A stretch of DNA of 61,323 nt from a virus, in IMG/VR virus record IMGVR_UViG_3300044714_000062, positions 1 to 61,323 of that record. The stretch is one strand, 5' to 3'. Below the pieces are notes generated by a model, which was not told the DNA's origin, searched no databases, and saw nothing but the letters and a program-made list of their open reading frames with translations. This document shows, in pieces, positions 14,494 through 23,479 of the stretch (positions are counted from its first letter, which is position 1; each line of letters opens with the position of its first letter). The position numbers and the translations under genes are program-made.

Positions 14494-15381
14494 ATGCCCA
14501 AGCTAGCAGCAGCACTACTCGCAGTACCGTTAGTCGCCGCCCTCTCCGGCTGCGGCGTTACGACGATCAAGACGAGTGCCCACGCATCGAGGGCATCCAG
14601 CTCCGGAACGACCGCGACCAAGGCACCCTCGGGTCCATTGACGATCGGGAGCACCGCGACTCTCTCGGGCGAGAGCGAAGGCGAAAAGCTCGAAGTGACC
14701 CTCCTTCGCTTCGCTCCTCACATCAGCGGCGGCGAATACGACGAACCATCGGCTGGGATGCAGTACGTCGGCATCACGCTACGCATCCGCAATATTGGAA
14801 GCGCCGCATACTCCGACTCCCCGTCCAACGGCGCCACTGTCCTATCGTCCACCGGACGCCCCGGCAAGACGGCCCTCCTGACCTCGGGCGAATGCGGTGA
14901 ATCCTTCGCTACGCGTGTCAACATCCCACCTGGCGAAGCGCAGGAAGGCTGCATCCCATTCGAAGTGCCAGAAGGGACAGAAGTCGCCAAGGTTCAGTGG
15001 ACACCGAGCAGCGGCTTCTCCGAAGAAACCGCAGAGTGGCAGCTACACGACCCCCAAGCCGCACCCGTCTCCGAAGACGGTCCAGGCACCGGATCGGGTG
15101 CCAAAAGCTGCGGCGAACAGCTCAGTGGAAGCGAAAACGCCTCATGCCCCTTCGCTAAGGCCGTACTCACGGCGTTCGTCGAACGACTCGCTGAAGAAAA
15201 CGCACCGCCTAAGAGCGTCTCGGCCTACAGTTCCGTCACTGGTAAGCACTACACCCTCTCATGCGCCCTAGTTGAGAGCGGCGCCGAGGTCGAGTGCTCG
15301 ACACCTGGAAGTTCCGGCGCTACTGTCACCTTCCCTTTCCTCGCCGCCCAGGAAATCCGCGTCGAATCAGAAGGGGGTTGA
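14494..15381 (+). CDS. Plus-strand lipoprotein (moron, candidate superinfection exclusion)
   Basis: 295 residues from MPKLAAALL at 14494, SD ggaggt. Signal peptide with lipobox LSGC (Cys about residue 21), a Ser/Thr-rich linker, then a beta-sandwich like the telokin/DUF4352 lipoproteins (MQYVGITLRIRNIGSAAYSDSPSNGATV) and a second domain with paired cysteines. It sits on the opposite strand inside the tail operon together with 15387-15740. Surface lipoproteins expressed by prophages typically block injection by related phages; that role is inferred. Confidence 0.75.
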   Translation: MPKLAAALLAVPLVAALSGCGVTTIKTSAHASRASSSGTTATKAPSGPLTIGSTATLSGESEGEKLEVTLLRFAPHISGGEYDEPSAGMQYVGITLRIRNIGSAAYSDSPSNGATVLSSTGRPGKTALLTSGECGESFATRVNIPPGEAQEGCIPFEVPEGTEVAKVQWTPSSGFSEETAEWQLHDPQAAPVSEDGPGTGSGAKSCGEQLSGSENASCPFAKAVLTAFVERLAEENAPPKSVSAYSSVTGKHYTLSCALVESGAEVECSTPGSSGATVTFPFLAAQEIRVESEGG

Positions 15382-15386
15382 TCCCA

Positions 15387-15740
15387 ATGGGCTTTCGTGA
15401 GTCGGTCAAGCAGCGCGCGGAAGAGAAAGCCAACACCTTCGGCCAAGTGCGTCTCTACGGCGGGAAGGTCTTCAACGAAAAGACCAGTGAGGGTGGGTGG
15501 GTCAAGGGCGCTCAGGCGACGGTCGAGACCTCGGGCCAGCTCGAAAAGCGCGTCACGGTCACTCGGCTCGTGACCCTCAATATCCTCGCCTTCGGCCTGC
15601 GCAAGAAGAAGGATTCGCGTCAGCTCTTTCTCACCGTCGAAGGGGAGGACTTCGCGTTTGTTGTCGAGGTCGATCCGAAGCGCGAGCGGCAGGCCCGCGA
15701 GTTTGCGGCGAAGATCAACACGGCGGCTCGCCAGGGCTAG
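15387..15740 (+). CDS. Small PH-like domain protein, partner of the lipoprotein
   Basis: 117 residues starting 6 bp after the lipoprotein stop. A basic amphipathic start (FRESVKQRAEEKAN), then alternating strands (VRLYGGKVFN, TVTRLVTLNILAFG, RQLFLTVEGEDFAFVVEV) and a final helix, an outline resembling bacterial PH-like domains. It forms a two-gene plus-strand unit and its end overlaps the hub gene by 4 bp. Membrane-proximal role likely; no exact family. Confidence 0.6.
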   Translation: MGFRESVKQRAEEKANTFGQVRLYGGKVFNEKTSEGGWVKGAQATVETSGQLEKRVTVTRLVTLNILAFGLRKKKDSRQLFLTVEGEDFAFVVEVDPKRERQAREFAAKINTAARQG

Positions 15741-17791
15741 CTCTTGACTTCGTAGTAGCCGAGCAGGTCCGGGCGGTAGTCGGCTTCGAGTTCGGTCGGG
15801 TCGCCTTCTTGGCCCATGCTGATGACCTTCCCGCCGCCGATGTAGAGCGTCACGTGGAGCGTGTGGGCTTCGCTCGAACCGTAGAAACAGAACGCCCCCG
15901 GTTTGGGGTTGCTGACCTTCTTGCAGTTCGCGATCATCGTCGAGGTGTCGCCGATCGGGGTGTAGTCTTTGTTGGAGGGGTCCGGGAGGCCAGCGGCCTT
16001 GTAGTCGAGCGTGCAGAACGCGGAGCAGTCCATTGTGCGCGGCGATGGTCCGAACAGCGTCCCGTTGTTTTCGCGCGCTGGGATTTCCTCCGTGTACCTG
16101 TAAATGTGTTTTTCCTGCTGTTCTTTCAACGCCTTCTTTGCGGCTTCTACGGCCGAGTTCGCGGAGCCTTCCGCGCCTGGTTCTTTCGCGGTGCTCGTTT
16201 TTTCTGTGGCTTCCGGCTCCGGCAATGGCGCAACCGGGGGCTCCAACGTGAACGTGGTGAACGTGTCTTTGAGACAGTTGCGCGTAGCGTCGGTTACGAT
16301 CCAGCGTTTGTTGATCGGCCCAGACCCCACGAATTCAAAGACATCCCCAGCACGGTAGTCTTCCGGGGCGCACACCAGGTTGAGTTTGATCTCGGATGGT
16401 GTAGATGGTTTGCTAATCCTCGACTTGCGCTGCGTGCGACCTTTCAGAGCATGTGTCGCGCGGTATTCGAAAGCGGTGTTGTCGAAGTTCGCTGTGAGCG
16501 GAACCGCTATCGCCCCGGCCTGCTCAACCTTATGGCCCTTCACATCGCGGTAGACAAGGTTTTCCGGGACGTTCAGGAACAGCGAGACGGCCTGGTCACG
16601 GAGAGAGGGGCCATCCATGTAGAACAGGGTGTCGCCATTGCTGAACGCGAACCACGCGACCTGCTGCGCCAACCGGGTGATGCATTCCCATGAGTCTTCG
16701 TCGGGGTTGCTCGTGCTGCCGCGTTTGAGCTGCTTCACGTCGGATTCCCCTGTGGCCTTCTTGCCGAGCGTTACGCCGCCGTAGGCGTGGACGATCACTT
16801 CCGCCTCAGCCTTGTATGAGTTGAAACCAGCTTCGGTGCCGCCGCCCTCTACTTCAAAGGCGACCTTTCCAGCAGACCACGATGGGTTTTTCTGAGCCAG
16901 CCCTATGCCGCCGCCCCGCCCGTAATAGCCCGTCTCCAGCCAGTATTCTGCCGTGGCCTGTGTGTCCTGCGGGTCAAGGCCGGTATTTTTCGCCGTGTCT
17001 GGTTCAAGCTGGAAGACGCCTTCCGCGTCAGTTTCGGACTTCGCGGTCGGCCTGAAGCTCGATTCCGCTATGGCGGCCTCGACAATCGCGAGCGTTGCGA
17101 GCGGCCCAGCGATCTTGAGGTTGCAAACCCCCATGACGGTGTTGATCGCTTTGATCTGTTCCATGTCGGGCTTCGTGCCCTTGACCGTCACCGCCGATGC
17201 GGCGCTGACCGCCCGCGTCTTGTTGGCTTTCGCCTTCGCGGTTTCAGCGGACGCTTCCGTTTCAAGTTCTCCTTCTACCTTTGTTTCCACTGGCTGCTGC
17301 ACATTTAGTTCGGGGCACACAAACCGGATCGCGGGCTCCTTGCCGGATACCCCCACTTCGTCCACAAGCGCCTTTACGAACTGTGCGCGGGTCGTCGTAC
17401 CCGGTGGCACGTTCCGCCCCCCCCACTTCTTACGCAGCCGCCCGATGATCTTATCCTCAAACGTCAGAATCAAATTGGGTTGCGTCACATCGTTAGTGAT
17501 TTCAATAGCGCAGAGCACCCAAAGCCAACCGGACTTTTCGGGAAATTCAACTTCGATTTCGTCCAGCAACCCTTCTTCCGTCACCTCCAGCCAGCCCGAT
17601 GTCGCCAGCACCCAATATGGGTCGATGCAGTGGACTTTGATGAACGAGGCGCCCGCGATCTGGGTCTCTAGTTCGATCTCGCTAATAGAGCTAGCGAGCT
17701 GCTTAGCATCCGGTGTTTGGCCCTTCGCGGACTTTACCATCGCCGTAGCGACAAAGCTGCTGACGAGCTGGGAGCTTAGGGGTTCGCTCAT
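15737..17791 (-). CDS. Tail hub with transglycosylase-like and NlpC/P60 domains
   Basis: 684 residues. Residues 1-165 and about 330-545 match the two halves of a gp27/late-control-D-type hub (DYRAGDVFEFVGSG...RWIVTDA). Inserted at about 205-325 is a lysozyme-like domain (IVEAAIAESSFRP with catalytic E243; GVFQLEPDTA). The C-terminus, 561-684, is NlpC/P60: TMDCSAF with C589, and AHTLHVTLYIGGG with H643/H646. The protein would sit at the tail tip and open peptidoglycan by cutting both glycan and peptide bonds during injection. Two hydrolase domains in one hub is unusual. Confidence 0.85.
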   Translation of the reverse strand: MSEPLSSQLVSSFVATAMVKSAKGQTPDAKQLASSISEIELETQIAGASFIKVHCIDPYWVLATSGWLEVTEEGLLDEIEVEFPEKSGWLWVLCAIEITNDVTQPNLILTFEDKIIGRLRKKWGGRNVPPGTTTRAQFVKALVDEVGVSGKEPAIRFVCPELNVQQPVETKVEGELETEASAETAKAKANKTRAVSAASAVTVKGTKPDMEQIKAINTVMGVCNLKIAGPLATLAIVEAAIAESSFRPTAKSETDAEGVFQLEPDTAKNTGLDPQDTQATAEYWLETGYYGRGGGIGLAQKNPSWSAGKVAFEVEGGGTEAGFNSYKAEAEVIVHAYGGVTLGKKATGESDVKQLKRGSTSNPDEDSWECITRLAQQVAWFAFSNGDTLFYMDGPSLRDQAVSLFLNVPENLVYRDVKGHKVEQAGAIAVPLTANFDNTAFEYRATHALKGRTQRKSRISKPSTPSEIKLNLVCAPEDYRAGDVFEFVGSGPINKRWIVTDATRNCLKDTFTTFTLEPPVAPLPEPEATEKTSTAKEPGAEGSANSAVEAAKKALKEQQEKHIYRYTEEIPARENNGTLFGPSPRTMDCSAFCTLDYKAAGLPDPSNKDYTPIGDTSTMIANCKKVSNPKPGAFCFYGSSEAHTLHVTLYIGGGKVISMGQEGDPTELEADYRPDLLGYYEVKS

Positions 17792-18648
17792 AGCTGCATC
17801 GCCGTCTGTGGCACCTTGACCCTCGTGCCTCGCTTCAAACGCTTGTCGGGCCTCGATCCGATCGCACGGTTCCCCGCGTTCGCCTTGACGAGTTCACTGA
17901 TTGCCGTCGCGCTCTTACAGTAGTATGCGGCGATTTCGCCAAGGGACCTGTACCGGCCGTCCACCGGGACCGTCACCGTTTCGTACTGGTGTTCAGCTTT
18001 TTCTCGCGCCTTCGCTCGCGCGGCAGCAGAGTTCAGGCCCACATCATAGGCGGGTTGGACGAACTCCGTGAGCGTGACGACGCAAGCCTGCCTAACGCGG
18101 CTGCCTTCGTTGTCGCGCAGTACGCCAGTCCCTACCGTCCGGTCCCATTCGATGCCCGTCCCCGACGAGGCTGAGACCACCCACTTGAGGGTCGGCGTCT
18201 GGTACTGGTAGGGGACAAGTAGCGTCTCCTTGCCATCGCTCGCAACGCTATGGATCTGCACGAGCGGGCTGTTGCCTTCCCCCGGCGTCCCGACGCCGCC
18301 TTCCTGCGGTGTTTTGAACTTCACGCCACGGCCCGCCATCCATTCCAGCGCCTGCATATCTTCCTCGATGCTCCCAGGATGCCCGCGCCACCGTTCGCTC
18401 GCCGCCCGCATTTCTGCCGTCGATTCGTCAAACAGCAACGGGACGGTGATCGCCATTGGTTCATAGCCTTCAAGAACTGTGATCGACTTGCGCTGCGGCC
18501 GTTTCACGCGGGCGTAGATCGCGTACCCTTCGATGGCCTCGATCGCTTCGTTGTTAGCCAAAGCCCAGAAGTCGTTTTTTTCTCCACGGCCAGCGAGGTT
18601 TGTGTTTTCACCAAGGAAGTGGATGGCGCGGCGTGTCAGTCCGCTCAT
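17788..18648 (-). CDS. LysM-domain baseplate/tail protein
   Basis: 286 residues. N-terminal beta domain (VKRPQRKSITVLEGYEP), and a C-terminal LysM at about 228-284 (GEIAAYYCKSATAISELVKANAG ending TRVKVP). Phage proteins with this layout (T4 gp53/P2 gpX-like function) clamp the hub to the wedges and may contact peptidoglycan. It lies between tape measure and hub, overlapping both by 4 bp. Confidence 0.8.
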   Translation of the reverse strand: MSGLTRRAIHFLGENTNLAGRGEKNDFWALANNEAIEAIEGYAIYARVKRPQRKSITVLEGYEPMAITVPLLFDESTAEMRAASERWRGHPGSIEEDMQALEWMAGRGVKFKTPQEGGVGTPGEGNSPLVQIHSVASDGKETLLVPYQYQTPTLKWVVSASSGTGIEWDRTVGTGVLRDNEGSRVRQACVVTLTEFVQPAYDVGLNSAAARAKAREKAEHQYETVTVPVDGRYRSLGEIAAYYCKSATAISELVKANAGNRAIGSRPDKRLKRGTRVKVPQTAMQL

Positions 18649-20393
18649 GCCCGCGCCTGTAGCTTTTTGGTATAGAGCGCCATACCCTCCGTCAATGTTC
18701 TCGCGCCCCCAGGGTCACGTACGATCGCTTCCGCTAGCTCGCGGCCACCACCAGAACCGATATGTAGATGGACGTGGAGGTCGCGGCCACGGTGCGCCGC
18801 TGGGTGGTGATCGTCGGATTGGGTGTGCGCGTCAGGTTTAGTCTTGCCTACTTCGCCGAGTTCCCCGATGGTTTTGATGTTGTTAGTCGGTTTGAAGACT
18901 GACGGGATCGCGTTGTAGCCTTTGATGACGAGGTTGATGGCTTTGATGATCAGGTTGACGCCTTTTATGACCCCGTTCACGATGCCGTCGAACACGGTGG
19001 ACACGAACGACCCGATCCCGTGAAAGATACTTTCGACCCCCGTCTTTAGCTGCTTGAAGTGTTTGATGACCTCCACAAGCGCGAAGAGTGGGAGTGCGAA
19101 TGTGGCGAGGAGGATTTCCCAGTGCTGTTTGATGAATCCCACGGCGTCGAGTACGATTCTCTTGACGGCACCGAAGACCGCGTTTACTACTTCGCGGAAG
19201 GTTTTGAAGTGCATGTAGGCGTACACAACGCCGGCTACTAGGGCGGCTATCCCGATGACGATGAGGGAGACGGGGCTCGTGAGTAGAAACAGCATGTCGG
19301 CCGCGAACTCGATGGATGCGCCCCATGCCGTTGTGGCGATGGTAGCGAGCGCCATCGCGCCATTGTAGGCAAGTATCGGGATAACGACAGCGCCGACCCC
19401 TATCGCTAGGGCCTCGACAATCTGGTGGTACTTGATCGTCCATTTGATGATACTGGCGATGACACCGATCCCTACCTTGATGACTGCGCCGATGACCGCG
19501 AAGACGACCTTGAGGACTGCGCTGATTTGCGTCCAGTGGCGCATCACGCCCTGCGCAAGATGGCTAAGGAAATTGAAGGCTTTCGTCTCGATCGGAAGGA
19601 GTTTGCGCCCGATGCGCTCCGTAATGACATCCAGTAGGTTTTTGAAGTTGTTCATGGCGCCGGACGCGGTTTTGCTGTAAGCCTGCGTGGCACCTTTGTA
19701 TTTTTCGAGGACGACCCGGTTGATCTCCATCGCCGTTGCTTGTTTGTCGAGCAGTTCGGCGTGACGTAGTAGTTCCGGGTTCTGTTTCTTCTGCGCTTCG
19801 GTGAGCTGGTCAACATACGTCTTGACGGGCTGGATGATCCCTAGGTACTGTTGAGCCCTACCCGCCGTGCCGGCCTGCGCACGAGCAACGAGTTTCAACG
19901 CAGCGGAGTATTCGATGTGGGCGCCCCGCGCGAGGTTGACCGCGCTCGCGTTCAACTTGACCGCTGTCGAATACTTCCCCGTTACGTTGATGAGCTGCGT
20001 GAGTCCACGGGCTTCTTCGACCGGCGAGAACCCTCCATGCGTCGAGGAGTGCTCAATCGCCTGGTTAGCCTGCCGCATGGTGGACTTGCTTAGCTCCCCC
20101 GTGTTCCTGAGGGCGTTCTGAAGCTGCGCCTGCTGTTCCTGCCACTGTTTGCCGCCCTGCACCACGTCTTTCAACCCGAACACCACGGTCCCGAGCCCTA
20201 GCGCGCCGGCACCGTACCCGATGACGTTCTTCATCCCGCCGAATGCTTTGCTGAGTAGCCCCACGTGCTTGCTCGTGTCGTCGGCCGTCTTGCCTGTTTT
20301 TTCGAAGCCCTTCTCGGCCTCATCCTGCGCCCTCAACGCCCCACGGGAGTCACCTGTGAGCAGGAAGCGAACTATGCGGGTCTCGGAGTCCAT
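18645..20393 (-). CDS. Tape measure protein
   Basis: 582 residues. N-terminal helical region (RGALRAQDEAEKGFEKTGK), a long coiled segment, three or four hydrophobic helices (about 310-400), and a His/Gly-rich C-terminus. The gene sits between chaperones and LysM protein as in all contractile-tailed phages. At about 0.15 nm per residue the tail tube would be near 87 nm. The protein fills the tube and is ejected at infection. Confidence 0.88.
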   Translation of the reverse strand: MDSETRIVRFLLTGDSRGALRAQDEAEKGFEKTGKTADDTSKHVGLLSKAFGGMKNVIGYGAGALGLGTVVFGLKDVVQGGKQWQEQQAQLQNALRNTGELSKSTMRQANQAIEHSSTHGGFSPVEEARGLTQLINVTGKYSTAVKLNASAVNLARGAHIEYSAALKLVARAQAGTAGRAQQYLGIIQPVKTYVDQLTEAQKKQNPELLRHAELLDKQATAMEINRVVLEKYKGATQAYSKTASGAMNNFKNLLDVITERIGRKLLPIETKAFNFLSHLAQGVMRHWTQISAVLKVVFAVIGAVIKVGIGVIASIIKWTIKYHQIVEALAIGVGAVVIPILAYNGAMALATIATTAWGASIEFAADMLFLLTSPVSLIVIGIAALVAGVVYAYMHFKTFREVVNAVFGAVKRIVLDAVGFIKQHWEILLATFALPLFALVEVIKHFKQLKTGVESIFHGIGSFVSTVFDGIVNGVIKGVNLIIKAINLVIKGYNAIPSVFKPTNNIKTIGELGEVGKTKPDAHTQSDDHHPAAHRGRDLHVHLHIGSGGGRELAEAIVRDPGGARTLTEGMALYTKKLQARA

Positions 20394-20878
20394 TAGCGTG
20401 CGTGGCCGTCGTAGTCAGTCGTGATGACTTTCGCGGCCTCCTTGAGTGCTTTCCTGATCTGCCGCTGAGCCTCCGGTAGCGTGATCTCAGCGGCGGGTTT
20501 GAGGAACGGGTGCATTGGCTGCTCCACCCACTGTTCGCGGTTGCCGAAAACGGGGTGCCGAAACGTTTTGCCGCCGCCCTTGCGTCCTTGGTTCCCCAAC
20601 TCAAAAAGGCCCGCGATAGGTGCCTTGGCGCCCCCAGCTTGAACGGAGACGGTGGCGCCCGCGACGCGGACCTTGATGGTGGGGGGTATCTTTTCTGAGT
20701 GCTCAGAGGCGATCGTGCGCGCGGCGATGGCCATGATCTCGCCGCCCTCGCGGAGCTTCTTGCGTAGTTCGCGACTCGTGAGCTTCGCGCTCTTTTTGAG
20801 GGCTTTCGCAGCGTTGCGGTATTCCCGCGTGTCGACCGCCTGACCCGAGCGCTCAGTGCTGGTATGGCTGCGTGCCAT
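20393..20878 (-). CDS. HK97 gp10-like tail or neck completion protein
   Basis: 161 residues from MARSHTS at 20878, whose ATG overlaps the T-frame stop. Helical N-terminus, then a beta core with FELGNQGRKGGGKTFRHPVF and MHPFLKPAA, the pattern of HK97 gp10-family minor tail or neck proteins. It is unusual to find it between the chaperones and the tape measure; it may serve as a tail-completion factor. Confidence 0.65.
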   Translation of the reverse strand: MARSHTSTERSGQAVDTREYRNAAKALKKSAKLTSRELRKKLREGGEIMAIAARTIASEHSEKIPPTIKVRVAGATVSVQAGGAKAPIAGLFELGNQGRKGGGKTFRHPVFGNREQWVEQPMHPFLKPAAEITLPEAQRQIRKALKEAAKVITTDYDGHAR

Positions 20879-21054
20879 CACCCACTCCTCTCGGCTGCCT
20901 GTTCGGCGATCTCGCTAGCAACGTCATACCGGGCACGAAGGATCGTCAGATAGGCAGGCTCACCATCGACAAACAGACGCCGGTAGTCAACCGGCACACC
21001 GAGGAGGTCGCAGTTCGCAGCCAGCCGGACTAGCTGGCTGCGTCGGCTTCCCCC
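20878..21054 (-). CDS. Tail assembly chaperone T-region (expressed by -1 frameshift)
   Basis: An open frame with no start of its own continues from the G-chaperone gene in the -1 frame: after the slip it reads GGSRRSQLVRLAANCDL, then LTILRARYDVASEIAEQ, and ends with a TGA at 20878 overlapping the next ATG. Together with 21030-21566 this gives a GT fusion about 50 residues longer than G. Placement directly before the tape measure region is the classical position. Confidence 0.75.
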   Translation of the reverse strand, partial: GGSRRSQLVRLAANCDLLGVPVDYRRLFVDGEPAYLTILRARYDVASEIAEQAAERSG

Positions 21055-21566
21055 AACTGCTCCTCGTCGATCCCCTCGTCGATCGTGCCCTGCTTAGCCA
21101 TCAGGAGCCCAGCATGGACGATCACCTGTGTCTGCTGTGGGATGATGAGAAAGACCGCGGCCCGGTCAGTGATGGGCTCTTCGCTGTTCTTGTGCAGGCC
21201 GAGGTATTCGGCGAAAGCCACGTTGAGCTTGTGGTCTTCGGCGTTGAACTTCTCCGCTTCGGCCTTCGTCTGCTCGTCTGAGGGGGCGCGTGCCTCGATG
21301 CTCTCGCAGGCCGCGACGAGCGTGTCAGCGGCGTTGTACAGCTCGGCGGTGGCTTCCGCGTCCTCCTTTGTTTTGCCGCGCACCTTCGCGTTCCGGGCCG
21401 CTATGCGGCGCTGCGTCTTCCAGTCCACCAGATGGTAGAGGCCAACCAGTCTCCCCCCGTAGCCGGGGATAGGTAGCCGCTCGATCGTGTTGGCTTGCTG
21501 TTCGGCGCGCTGGCGCTGAAGCTGCTCCTGTAGCGACTCCGACGGCCGTGGGAGTTCCGCAGCCAT
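21030..21566 (-). CDS. Tail assembly chaperone G
   Basis: 178 residues, mostly helical and acidic (KEDAEATAELYNAADTLVAAC), ending DEEQLGEADAAS. It follows the tube gene and carries the slippery site near its end. G and GT chaperones coat the tape measure protein and recruit tube subunits; they are not in the mature virion. The start overlaps the tube stop. Confidence 0.8.
   Translation of the reverse strand: MAAELPRPSESLQEQLQRQRAEQQANTIERLPIPGYGGRLVGLYHLVDWKTQRRIAARNAKVRGKTKEDAEATAELYNAADTLVAACESIEARAPSDEQTKAEAEKFNAEDHKLNVAFAEYLGLHKNSEEPITDRAAVFLIIPQQTQVIVHAGLLMAKQGTIDEGIDEEQLGEADAAS
21048..21054 (-). promoter_or_regulatory. Slippery heptamer GGGGGAA for -1 frameshifting
   Basis: In the zero frame the site reads TTG GGG GAA GCC; slipping one base back gives GGG GGA AGC and enters the T frame. 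The P-site glycine tRNA re-pairs perfectly. The G stop codon (TAG) lies 16 bp downstream of the slip. Confidence 0.7.
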
Positions 21567-21988
21567 CAGCCCACAGCCCCATTCGGGCTCACTTTGAGCT
21601 GGAGCTTCGCCTCTTCACTGGTCCCGGCCTTGTAGTTCGGCCGTGTGCAGCCTGTTAGGACCCCCGTGTACGTTTCGACGTACCCCGTGGATGCCTGTTC
21701 GGGGCCGAGCACTGTGTAGCTCACGGTGACGGCCGCAGCGACGACTACCGCCCGGTCGAGAGCCTTCTTGACCCCAGTCATCGCTTCTGACCAGAGGCGC
21801 TCAACGGTGATCGGCGCACGCTTGGCGACACCCCCCAGTGGGATCTGTTCCTGCATCGCGCCGGGGAACACGACTAGTTCCTCGGCGGTGACGTCGCCGC
21901 CCTCCAGCATGTCCCATACTTCGGAGTCGAGGGAGACGCCAGCGACACTTACGTGGATGGCTACCTGGTCCGAGCGAAATATCCTCAT
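21566..21988 (-). CDS. Tail tube protein
   Basis: 140 residues, right for a myovirus tube subunit. Beta-rich with VAIHVSVAGVSLDSEVWDMLEGGDV at the start and a conserved-looking LQLKVSPNG end. It lies immediately downstream of the sheath gene with a 1-bp overlap, the expected order. Confidence 0.85.
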   Translation of the reverse strand: MRIFRSDQVAIHVSVAGVSLDSEVWDMLEGGDVTAEELVVFPGAMQEQIPLGGVAKRAPITVERLWSEAMTGVKKALDRAVVVAAAVTVSYTVLGPEQASTGYVETYTGVLTGCTRPNYKAGTSEEAKLQLKVSPNGAVG

Positions 21989-23466
21989 TATGCACCCACG
22001 CTTTCTGTGATCGGTGCTGCAACGATGATCTCGCTGAGCGAGTTGACGAACGGCGAGATCCGCACTTTGAGTTCGGCGTTGAGCTGCCCTTCCTGCTCAG
22101 TCGCAGGCGTATTGATCGGTTCCTGCACGTTCGCTACACCGGCTTCAGGGGCCGAGTTGCCGAATAGGGCGTTCTCTTTCCAGTGTTCGGCTATGACGCC
22201 CTGGAGTTCTCCCTGGAGCTTCGAGAGGAGGATGCCGCGCCCGTCGATCGTGCGGCCAAAGAACTTTTCGAGGAGTTCTTCGGACTGCCACACAAGGTGC
22301 ATCCGCTCCCGACCCGCTGACGCCTGCCAGTAAATCTTGTCCGTGGAGGGCAGCAATGCAGTAACGAACCCGTACAAGCACGGGATACCCGATGGTGTCA
22401 CGTACCACGAGTTGATCCCGGCTTCTGAGAGTTCCGTCATCTGCGCCAGCGTGAACGTGTTCGTGAACCCCGTGACGAAGTTGCTGATGCCTCCGGGGCC
22501 ATAGGCGGGAGGAGCCCAGCCGATCCCTATGGGCGCCTGGTTGTCGTTGCCCGTTGCGGCGACCTGCGCGCAGAGAGCGGCGATCACCCCGGACCCTGCG
22601 ATTCTGCGTGTCGTGTTCGCCGTGATGCCGGGCACGATGCACGAGCCGGAGTGGAAAATCATGTACCCCGCGATGTTCGCCGGATAGGATTCTTTCGCGG
22701 TTATCAGGGTGGCAGGGGTCGCGGAGTCCGCGAGGTCGCAGATAGCGAGCCTGTTGTTTTTCGTCGTCTGGCAGTGTTCGCCCATCAGCACATGGATGCC
22801 TTTTTTGACGGGTTCTTTTTCCGTCGCGGGAATCCACACCTGTCCCGGCCCGTAGGTCTTGAGTATCCGTTCGAGGGCTTCTTTCGCCAGGGCTTCGGTG
22901 ATTTCCGTGGCCGGGTTCGTGCCGCCAGTGAGCGCGGCCGCAGCAACAACTTTGAGCGCTTCGCCTTTGCCGGTAGAATATTCCGAACCTTCCGTGACCG
23001 CGATATACTGCGAGGTGACACCCACGAATTCGCTGGCTTTTGTACCTTTGAACGTTTCGAGGACTTCTCCCGCTTCGTTCTGCACGATCAGTTCCGTGGC
23101 GGTCCCTTCAACCTTTAGCTTGTTACCGAGCGTCCCGGTGTACTTCGCTTTCACAACGAGCACTTTCGCGGCACCAGCGGTAGCGAGTTCTTTGCTGGCG
23201 GCAGCAGCCGAGCTTTCTTTCCCGGCGCGCGTGACATATATCTGCGCCATGCCGAGGTTGAACGCAGCCTGTATATCGTCATACATGACGGAACTAGTCG
23301 CGGTGCGTTCCCCGAACACTTCCACGTACCGTGCCAGGCTCTTGACGAGCGTCGGCGTATATGGTCCCGAGTCGGTCAGCCCGATCGGGAAGCCCGTTCC
23401 AGTGGAGATGGAGGTCCCCGCCGACTGGGCCGTCTCACTGGACGACACTTTGATTCCAAACGACAT
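21988..23466 (-). CDS. Contractile tail sheath protein
   Basis: 492 residues. N-terminal strand for inter-subunit linking, then GFPIGLTDSGPYTPTLVKSL and the characteristic Y-D-DIQAAFNLGMAQIYVTR block of sheath proteins, with the conserved C-terminal insertion domain after residue 330 (FTNTFTLAQMTELSEAGIN, KIYWQASAGRERMH). It defines the phage as a myovirus. The sheath contracts to drive the tube through the envelope. Confidence 0.93.
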   Translation of the reverse strand: MSFGIKVSSSETAQSAGTSISTGTGFPIGLTDSGPYTPTLVKSLARYVEVFGERTATSSVMYDDIQAAFNLGMAQIYVTRAGKESSAAAASKELATAGAAKVLVVKAKYTGTLGNKLKVEGTATELIVQNEAGEVLETFKGTKASEFVGVTSQYIAVTEGSEYSTGKGEALKVVAAAALTGGTNPATEITEALAKEALERILKTYGPGQVWIPATEKEPVKKGIHVLMGEHCQTTKNNRLAICDLADSATPATLITAKESYPANIAGYMIFHSGSCIVPGITANTTRRIAGSGVIAALCAQVAATGNDNQAPIGIGWAPPAYGPGGISNFVTGFTNTFTLAQMTELSEAGINSWYVTPSGIPCLYGFVTALLPSTDKIYWQASAGRERMHLVWQSEELLEKFFGRTIDGRGILLSKLQGELQGVIAEHWKENALFGNSAPEAGVANVQEPINTPATEQEGQLNAELKVRISPFVNSLSEIIVAAPITESVGA

Positions 23467-23479
23467 AGCGGCTCCTCCT

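Noticed and set aside
15497-16693. 398-residue plus-strand ORF across the hub gene
   Set aside because: Antisense shadow of the hub gene, which has recognised domains; composition is Arg/Val/Phe-rich noise.
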